A stretch of 64,000 nt of DNA from the NCBI GenBank assembly GCA_951804985.1, contig OX638130.1, positions 105,722,040-105,786,039 on the forward strand, read 5' to 3'. The translations under genes were made by a program, and so were the position numbers. The stretch comes from Dryomyza anilis. Its lineage: Eukaryota; Arthropoda; Insecta; Diptera; Dryomyzidae. Positions 56,422 through 64,000 of the stretch are shown here, one piece after another; position 1 is the stretch's first letter; every line of letters starts with the position of its first letter. The notes below the pieces were generated by a model. It saw only the letters and a list, made by a program, of their open reading frames with translations. It had not been told where the DNA came from and did not search any database.

Positions 56422-58041
56422 ACCAAGGATTGAAATCTAAACGAATAACGGTTTCGATTGCGGTTTCGGTTTTTTTCGCGTTTCGGTTACGGTTTCGGTT
56501 TCGGTTTTAGGTTTTTATTACAAAACGGTTTCGGTATACCGGTTCCAAGTTACGGTTTCGGTTTTGGTTTTGATTTCGGTTTTTGTATAAAATTTCTTTT
56601 TTTCTATAATTTTCAAATAATTTTACATTGTTTATATTGTGCGTAGCCGCGGTAGGTCAGTGGTTAGTTCGTTGGATTGCGAGCCGAAAGGTCCTCGGTT
56701 CAAGCCTGGACTGGGGCTAACAACATCTTTTCATAGAAACATTTTTCTATACCGCGCTACCTCTCGTCAGTAAATGGCAAATCTACAAGAGTAAAACCAT
56801 TGCATATGAAAAGCTCTCACCCGCCGTTCGGAATCGGCAATAAACTGTAGGTCCCACCACTTTGAGTACAAATGTAACACGCACAGCTCAAAATGGTGAG
56901 AGAGCTCGGCCTAAGTCCTTATAGGACTGTAGTGCCAAACTATTATATTATTATATATTATGTTCAAATTGTTATATTAGGGTAAAGTGGGAAACGTAAT
57001 TTAACAATGTTTGTTGTTATTTTAGTGAAAATATTGTGTTATATGAATTATTTAATTGATTTTGCCAAGAAAAAAATTCAATCGTGACCACAAGTCAATG
57101 AAAAGTAACATTTTGACTTCACCTGGGATATGATCTGAATTGCAGAGGAGAGACGAGAAGCGAACCTTAAATAAAAGCATGAGGAATACATCGGTAAATG
57201 TTCTTAAACTTCATGAAAAGAACAAGAATTATGTACAATTTCCATCCATAAAACCAAAGAAATTAAATTTCAACAATTCAGTGAACTGCAATATCTGCAA
57301 ATAAATATCTGCCTTTATACTTGCAATGTTCGAACTTGCACTTTATTTTCCGTATTAGTTACTAATTTTTTCTTGTATCACCATTGTTTTTTTGTTACGT
57401 TATTATAAGTATCCTTAATATATATGTCCAAAATTTTGGCGTTCTGAAAAAATCAATCAAAATCAGACTTCTCTATTCTATTGAATAGATCCTTTAAAAG
57501 AATTTAAAAATTATTCAAATGAACTTTTTAAAACTTGTCCCACTTTATTTTAATAATACAATATTTAAAAAAACAATATCATTCAAAATTTAATCATTTT
57601 TTATTTATTAACAAAAAAATTGTGCTTGGGGTTGCGGTTGTTTTGTTGTTAATTCGATTTACCGCTACACAAATTAATGAAAAAAAAAAACAAATTTCAG
57701 ACCAAAGACTGTTATTAGGATACAATGTTTCTCAAAAAACAACATGTGAATTTTTGTACAACAAAAAAAATTTATTTTGGGAACTCAATCTATTTTTAAA
57801 TGGCATTTTAACATGCCTTATACTTAAGATCTTCTATATAAAATAAAATATGTTTTCTTGTTTCTTTTTATGCTTTTTTTAAAAACCGTTTTAAACCGGT
57901 ATAAAACTGAAACCGTTTATTTCGGTTTTGGATATCGGTTTATTTCTGATTTTCGTATAACGGTTTCGGTTACGGTTTCGGTTTTAAAAATGAAACGATT
58001 TTAAACGGATATCGGTTTCGGTTACGGTTTCAATCCTTGGT
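56422..58041. mobile_element. CGGTTT-family element, 1.6 kb, containing a SINE
   Basis: Ends accaaggattgaaa / tttcaatccttggt are perfect inverses, and both flanks carry gtttaaac. Both subterminal parts are arrays of cggtttcgg / cggttacggtttcgg, the most regular version of this motif in the window. A SINE sits at 56,646-56,955, so the element is older than that SINE insertion. Confidence 0.65.
56646..56955 (+). mobile_element. tRNA-derived SINE, copy 6
   Basis: Full-length plus-strand copy (gccgcggtaggtcagtggtt head with one change in box A, ggttcaagcc box B, ttatattattatat tail) inserted in the CGGTTT-family element. Confidence 0.9.
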
Positions 58042-58044
58042 TTA

Positions 58045-58640
58045 AACTAAACTCTTTTTGACAGAAAAATGTGAGATGCGCTATTTACGCTTTGCAGTTC
58101 ACGCAGAGCGTTATTAGTTTTCTTCCGTTACACATTGTATAAACCAACACTGAATGCTCTCACGCACAAATTCTCATTTATTTATATTATTTCATACATA
58201 ATATTATTCTAAATTATCTTTGTAATTTATTGTAAATTTAGTCATTCTTGCAATGTAAATATCACCTGTTTCAAATATGAAAATTATTTTTCTTCTTTTT
58301 TTTTAAATACTATTCACAATCGTTAATTCGTTGACATTAGCCGGTGCTGCCATATTTTAAGAATGAAACTTTAGCATGTGGTTACACTTTTTTTTTTCTG
58401 AACTCATGATCTGAACGAAAATATTTTTGACTTCAGTAATAAATAAAAAATGAAATCATACTCTGAAAACCACAAATATATTTCCTAAGTTATAATTCGA
58501 AAAATGTACAAAATTTCATAAAATCCAAAAAGTCAAAAAAATATGGTTTTTTTAAGTGGATAAAATCCAAAATAATCCGGATGCCTTTCCAAATATATAT
58601 TATACATTTTCAATTTGTACAGAAGATTATAAAAATAGTA
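58045..58640. other. Ubr3 intron, possible flank of a GTTTAAAC element
   Basis: aaactctttttgacag and ttgacattagcc near 58,330 echo words inside the element at 55,815-56,382. This may be the rest of a related element split by the CGGTTT insertion. Weak. Confidence 0.3.
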
Positions 58641-58645
58641 AATGT

Positions 58646-58882
58646 AGCGTCGGGTAGGACAGTAGGTTAGTGCGTTAGACTGCAACTGCAATATCAAAAA
58701 TAGAAATTGGTTTTCTATACGGCGCTACGTCTCGGAAGTCAAACATATCCCTGAAATAGCCCGTCATCCGTTCGGATTCGGCATTAAACTGTAGGTTATT
58801 TGAGTAAAAATATAACACACACACACAGCACAAATGGCAAGAGAGAACGGTCTATGCTGTTGCGCCGAATTAATTTTATTAT
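58646..58882 (+). mobile_element. tRNA-derived SINE, diverged copy 7
   Basis: Recognisable parts are ggttagtgcgttagactgc, tctatacggcgctacgtctc, cgttcggattcggcattaaa and attattgttatt at the tail. The B box region is deleted. Old copy. Confidence 0.8.
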
Positions 58883-58889
58883 TGTTATT

Positions 58890-61390
58890 AAAATAGTTAA
58901 CAGTATCGGTTAAAAAAACATTTAATTGTTTCAATACTAATTTCTTTTCTTTATATTTCATGTAATTTTTGTATTTAATACGTATTTTTCTCTAAACTCC
59001 GGGATCAATATCAAACTAAGTGATTAACTAGTGACTGATTTACTCATTTAAAATTATCATAAGAATTTTTAAATCCGGTCTAAACCACAATTAATTTCAT
59101 ACATGTTATTTTTTCGTCATTGAAATTATTAAAGTAAGTTTTATATGTTATTAATAATTTATTAGTCACATTATCTTAATTATCTGTGAAGTCATATGCT
59201 CAAAAAATGTCTATTTGCTACTAATATTAACAACATTTATATGATTAAACGCAAATAAGTTGATTAAATAATAAAATGTAAAAAATGACAAAGTTTTTCA
59301 AAACAGAACCACACAATACAGAGGACTTTCATTATGTTTTTAATTTTTTATAAATTTGGGCTTTAAAACCCAAAATGATTTGGGTTTTAAAGCCCTCTAT
59401 CATTTTGCTTCAATTCGCCGTTTTGGAGTTCGGTTAAGTTAAAATTTATCTGTACATTTGTTAACTGGCAGATAGCATAATTTTCAGAATAAAGTTTCCA
59501 TTAAATATTTTCGTTTTCACCAACACAAATAGATTTTCTGTCATTTCTGGTAACTAATTGACATAAATAAATGAATTCAAATTTAATTTTTAAAATTTAA
59601 AATTTCATGAAATTGTGAATTTGTTTGTCGTCATATTTAGATATTGCGACGGCAGATTTTCAATCGCAATAGACCGTTTTGCTAATATTTCTATTGCCAT
59701 TTACCTTATTACATTTTGCTACATTGCATTTTGGTATTTCGGGAACAATTTTATGTTCAAATTGCAGCATAATTTTTTCAATGGATTGTCAAAATCTGTC
59801 GGTTATAAATATAACGGAAACATGTTCTATCCGTTAAAGTAACTGCCGGTTAAAGTAAATTTAAATGACAAACAGATATAACAAATGATTGTGAAAACGT
59901 ATTTTGAGCAAACTGTCGGTTAAAGTGGAAGTTAATATTTAACTAGATATTGTGAAAACGGACCTAAAAGTAATTTCGTTTAAATAAAAATTCTTGCTTT
60001 TTATTTATACATGTTTTTAACCAGTAATGCAGCTCTAAATCGTAACCCATAGGAGATTTTTGAAATGTTTTTTCTCAAAATATTTAGATAATCATTTGTA
60101 TGTCTTCATTAGCACAAGATTGATAGACTGAGTCACCGCATACATCCGACGGTAGTTGCTAAAGATGTTGTATGCATATTTAAAAAACCATAACTGAACC
60201 ATAACTCAATAGTCATCCTTATAAATTCCGTAATATTTAAAACCAAAGAATCTATGATTTTTGTAGTGGTTCGTTTATTATGAATATTTAAAATATCGGC
60301 AAAATATTTTATTAATTCTCTAAAACTGTTTTCGACGTTCCTTCATGATTTCTAAACTCCTGCCTGATATGTTTCCTTAATCATTTCCCCTGATGAATTC
60401 CTTTTTCTTTTTAGTGCCAATTTGACATCATTCTTTTCAAATTTTTATTTCGATTACTAAATTTGTTGTTAACTCTGAACTTTTTCTCTTGTTTCTTCCA
60501 ATTTTTGCGATCCTTGAGGCAAAGGACGAGTGATATCATTTGACTTTGTCACTTTCCTATTAGACAAATGTGTGGTCTGCAAATATCCATAAATTACAGC
60601 GCTTTTTGTTCAATAATATGCTTTTTATTTCTATTTAAGTGAAAAAAATAATTTCATTATAAAGACCATGACGAATTTTAAACAAACTTGAATGCAATAA
60701 TTATTTTTTGTGTTAGTATTACTTTGTATATCACAGACAATATCAGCGTGTAAAATTTAAATGGTATCTATTTGATTAATAATAGATAAATATAATCTAA
60801 CGGATCAAACTCAATTAAAAACAAAATTATAAAATAAAGGTTTCTGCACCTGTCACCGCTGTTAAAATTATTTATTTTCACTGTTTTTTTTTTTTGGAAA
60901 TAACTAACTAAATTGCATTTAATATCTTTGCATAGTCAAAAAGTATTTACAATATTTGGTTTCCTTGTAATAAGAAAAAATATAGAAATATCAGGTTGTT
61001 TCAATTTTTATGGCGGGGTACTGTAATTTTTATTCCTGCTGAATACGTTCAGAAAACAATTTCCTCATTAATTAATTAATGAAATTATTCTTCTATTAGG
61101 AAAAACTGAGTGTACCCTGTTTGTTTCTATCACGCAAAATAACGTTTTAAAAAAATGCTATCGACATTTTAAGACCTCTTCAGTTTCATTTGCAAAATTA
61201 GTTTGTAGTTTTCAATGAATTTGAATCGTCATATTGATGAATTTGTTCATAATATTTATGAATATACTATTTTTTTTTAAGAATTTTTCAAACAAAATTT
61301 TTTTTTAGAAAATAATTCGAAAAAAAAGTGTTGTAAAAATAAAAAAAAAAAAATCGAAAAAAAAATCTTTTTCAAACAAACTTTTTTTTT
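58890..61390. other. Ubr3 intron, 2.5 kb without a recognised feature
   Basis: AT-rich. One palindrome (aaacccaaaatgatttgggt) lies at about 59,366. The open frame at 59,615-59,842 has no family resemblance. Confidence 0.4.
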
Positions 61391-61392
61391 TA

Positions 61393-61656
61393 ATATCGTC
61401 GTTGTAGAACAAAAAGCCACCAAATACATTTTTATGAAAAACTTAATTTTCGAGTTTGTTGATTAATATTAAAAAAAGTAATTGATGCATTTTTAAAGTT
61501 GAAATATCAATTGATAGATTTACATTTTCTTATAATGTGGTAAAAAAATTGAGATCATCGATTAAAAACTGACAGATATATAAAGATTTTTATAAATGAA
61601 TATTTGGCATTTTGAAAATATATTTAGCGGCTTTTCGTTCTACAACGACGATATAT
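61393..61656. mobile_element. MITE-B copy 3 (264 bp)
   Basis: Both ends are intact apart from two substitutions (cgtcgttgtagaacaaaaag left, cttttcgttctacaacgacg right). The internal sequence matches the other copies and serves as the reference for the interrupted copy in Fbxl4. Confidence 0.82.
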
Positions 61657-61704
61657 TTTATATAAATATAACTTTTCATTAATAACAAGTTGTAATTATA
61701 AATA

Positions 61705-62269
61705 AATACGCTGAATTATAAGACGCTGAACCCAATTTTCGACGGTTTTCAAGCATAAGTAGGCCGATACTGCTGTAATTTCACGTTCGATATTCGTACG
61801 AAGTTCATCAATCGTTGGCATAGACCATAGACTTGACGTAGCCCCACAGGAAGTAGACAAACGGCATCAAATCGCACGACCGAGGCGGCCAATCGACTGG
61901 ACCATTTCGTGAGATAACACGTTCTCCAAACTTGGTTTCCAATAAATTGATTGTGGCATTTGCTGTGTGGCTTGTGACGCCGTCCTGTTGGAACCACATG
62001 TCCTCCAAGTCCATATCATCCAATTGGGGACAAAAATATTCGGTTATCATTGAACGGTAACACAGTAACGTGCTGGTCTTGATCATCACGGAAGAAGTAC
62101 GGCCCAGCCCAATTCACGAACATACGACGCTTCTGGTGGTCAACCGGCTTCAGTGGCATGAAATGGCAAACCTTACTGAAGAGAAATGTCAAAAGAGCTG
62201 CAAGAAATATGGCGTCGTTTGCTGTCCCTGTCGCTCTACTTTTCTAGCGTCCCTGTTAGAAAAACCCTT
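61705..62269 (-). pseudogene. Inactive mariner (DD41D, rosa-like) transposase relic with one terminal repeat
   Basis: Minus-strand translation gives GPYFFRDD, then after a frame change LEDMWFQQDGVTSHTANATI, GPVDWPPRSCDLMPFVYFLW, and in another frame PTIDELRTNIEREI and ENWVQRLI. This is the C-terminal half of a Tc1/mariner transposase. From the Asp of QQDG to the position of the third catalytic Asp there are 41 residues, as in the DD41D group, but that Asp is Val here (PFV where PLD is expected). At least two frameshifts, a lost N-terminal half and a lost left end make it inactive. The right end (62,155-62,269) is the MITE-A terminal repeat, ending ...aaaaaccctt followed by TA. Confidence 0.85.
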
Positions 62270-62274
62270 TATAA

Positions 62275-62780
62275 GAAATAACTTACAACAACTACTTAAG
62301 AACTGAGAAGTACGGCAAAAAATGAAAGATAGATAATTTTGATATAAATTTGGTTTAATGAACAGCACTCTTCAATATGAAGTAAAATATGTTGTATTTT
62401 ATGTTCTTGTTCATTAATATGATTCACATTCAATTCATCATATTGAAGAAAACTTTTTCGACATTTACCAAGCGTTCATCATATTTATGATGGCATTCAT
62501 AACATTGCTATCGTTAGTCATTAATATTATGAATGGTTCTTCAATACAATGAATCATGGTTTGAAGAACGAAATTCATCAATATGATGTACATTTTTTTC
62601 TGTGTACAGTTTTTCGTAGATTAACTTTTAATAGATCATGATTGTTTAGAATATTTAAAATTCTCAAATAATAACCATCTACCCAAAATCTAAAAGTAAC
62701 TTCCTTTAAGTTTTTATTATTAGAAAAAATTAAAGGTATTATTTTATTAAATAAGTATTTATTAAATAATTATTATTTGG
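62275..62780. other. Ubr3 intron with ATTCATCATAT-type repeats
   Basis: Words such as aattcatcatattgaagaa and attcatcaatatgatgtaca recur in both directions between 62,360 and 62,590, with tttttttctgtgtaca at the right edge. Probably an old repeat; ends not defined. Confidence 0.4.
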
Positions 62781-63360
62781 CAGCGTGCAATTTTCCTCGC
62801 ACATTTCGTCAAACGTTTCCCAAACTCATCGTGTCTCTAAGGCAGTCGCACGTGTTTTTTTTAATGACTCATATAAATCTTAAATCTCTGAACTTGTAAG
62901 CTCACTGAGCTTCCTGCTAGACACGCTTTGCTCTCTCGTAAAACCGTGTCGTCGTCGTCCGTCGTTCACTGTGTGTTGTGCACGTTTGCTAGACGACAAC
63001 AACAATACACGTTATTTATTTTTATTTTATTTTGTTCATTAGATTTTTTGCTGTTTGCCAAAGGTTTTCTTAAGTCTTTGCCGAGGCGCTTTTCTTCAAC
63101 CTAGCTCAAGCCGGATCGTTGAACCTTTGCTTTGGCTTCACTCGCTGCTGTGTTCTTTGCAATTGCGCTACGTCTATTCGTAGATGAACTATTTTTTCTT
63201 CATCTATCATACTTCACGAATTCCAATTTCAAATCACGTTGCATAGATTTCGAAATTTGTTTATTGGAAATTCTGTCGAACACATTTAGCAACACACGAG
63301 GAAATCAATCAACGTTCCAAAAAATAAAATAATAAAAAACATCTATTTTAACATTTATTT
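62780..63360 (+). promoter_or_regulatory. Promoter/5'UTR-like stretch within the Ubr3 intron
   Basis: GC-richer and more complex than its surroundings (ccgtgtcgtcgtcgtccgtc, ttcactgtgtgttgtgcac, gttgaacctttgctttggct). It resembles in style the stretch at 43,680-43,850, which shares gtcgtcg...gtccgtcgtt. It could be an alternative first exon, an enhancer or the start of a nested gene. The frame 63,132-63,332 shows no known family. Confidence 0.3.
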
Positions 63361-63599
63361 TAATTTCTGGAAATAAAATAAATGTATGACAATTGTGACA
63401 ATGCTGCAGTTTTGGTACCAATCAAACAAACGTTAGTAGTTACTTCCTTATAAATTGCGTGACTTTGGTACATGTTTCGTTGGTGATGGAATTGTTGATG
63501 GATGGTTGGCTGGCTATATATCTGAATGATATGATGCATGTTTTTGTTTCTTAGTAACTAAGCGCTTTAATACGCAGACAATGCAACTATTAAAGACAC

Positions 63600-64000
63600 A
63601 CTGCCTAAGGGGAGGAACTCAACTTTTGAGTAATTTTACTAGTTTTACAAAGTTTAAAAATCTTTCAAATGTATCTTACTTGAATTGAGATTATAACTAT
63701 TAAAACGAGTATTTGTTAAAATTCTATTGAAACATATAGCAGTTGCTATAATCAGGGTGCCATAATCTGGAATATTTAAAGGATTTAATTATGGTATTAG
63801 CTAGTTTTGTTATGTACCTGAGTGAGTATTTTGTTCAGAATGATATCAATCTCTGACCATGATTGTCAGATTTTAAATAAGACAAAGCTCAGGCTTACAT
63901 TCTTGAGCTATCCAAATCTGGCCGTCTGATCAGGCTTCCGTATCTTACCGTTATGCTAACCTTATTTAAATTCTTCGGAAACTCATGATACTATTTTTTG
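63600..64000. mobile_element. Partial second copy of the GATCAGG/cgagtgg TIR element (runs off the window)
   Basis: gtctgatcaggcttccgtat and accttatttaaattcttcgg match 54,990-55,065 in order. Neither terminus is visible here, so the boundary is approximate. Confidence 0.4.

Noticed and set aside
62070..62306. Plus-strand frame beginning MANLTEEKC-like near 62,160
   Set aside because: It lies in the MITE-A terminal repeat, where the real transposase reads on the minus strand.
1..64000. CRISPR array, operon, prophage or integron-like structure
   Set aside because: The tandem arrays lack unique spacers of constant length, and the spliced eukaryotic genes rule out a bacterial context.

Overview
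This is a window of AT-rich insect nuclear DNA, most likely from a higher fly (Diptera, Brachycera). Three protein genes support this. They have GT-AG introns and read as fly-type versions of GRXCR1 (glutaredoxin domain-containing cysteine-rich protein), FBXL4 (F-box/leucine-rich repeat protein 4) and the N-terminus of UBR3 (a UBR-box E3 ubiquitin ligase). A mariner transposase relic with the spacing of the DD41D ('rosa') group, first described from a tephritid fruit fly, fits too. The species cannot be named from the sequence. There are no bacterial-type operons, CRISPR arrays, rRNA genes or functional tRNA genes.

Layout. 1-16.6 kb: no exon seen. This is probably intron of the minus-strand GRXCR1-like gene, filled with hairpin elements, tRNA-derived SINEs, 5'-truncated non-LTR retrotransposon ends and a minisatellite. 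16.6-19.7 kb: one very large exon (1,027 codons, minus strand) of the GRXCR1-like gene. It ends at a perfect splice donor, so its glutaredoxin and Cys-rich C-terminus lies beyond the left edge. 19.7-31.3 kb: introns, repeats and a probable noncoding first exon of that gene near 23.6-24.1 kb. 31.3-40.0 kb: the complete Fbxl4 gene on the plus strand, with 12 coding exons and a 641-residue predicted protein. 40.1-48.1 kb: promoter/5'UTR-like stretches at 40.1-40.7 and 43.6-44.5 kb, then the first coding exon of Ubr3 (47,500-48,133). 48.1-64 kb: apparently one long Ubr3 intron, full of nested transposons.

Two of the three genes belong to the ubiquitin system (an SCF substrate receptor linked to mitochondria and a UBR-type ligase). 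The third belongs to a family linked to actin-rich cell protrusions. Nothing in the sequence suggests a joint pathway; they are independent neighbours.

Most of the window is repeat-derived. Families seen more than once: a tRNA-derived SINE (7 copies, two with clear 12-14 bp target duplications); MITE-A, short deletion derivatives of a DD41D mariner whose transposase relic lies at 62 kb; MITE-B, whose ends carry cgtcgttgtagaacgaaaag; a CGGTTT-rich family of up to 1.8 kb, one copy containing a tandem array of hairpins; PIF/Harbinger-like MITEs with TAA or TTA target duplications; and a minisatellite-bearing element inserted in opposite orientations in two Fbxl4 introns. No clearly new multi-gene system was found. 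The best leads are the opposed intronic arrays of Fbxl4, its possible N-terminal extension, the mariner-to-MITE series and the 53 kb hairpin array. All repeat boundaries were read by eye.
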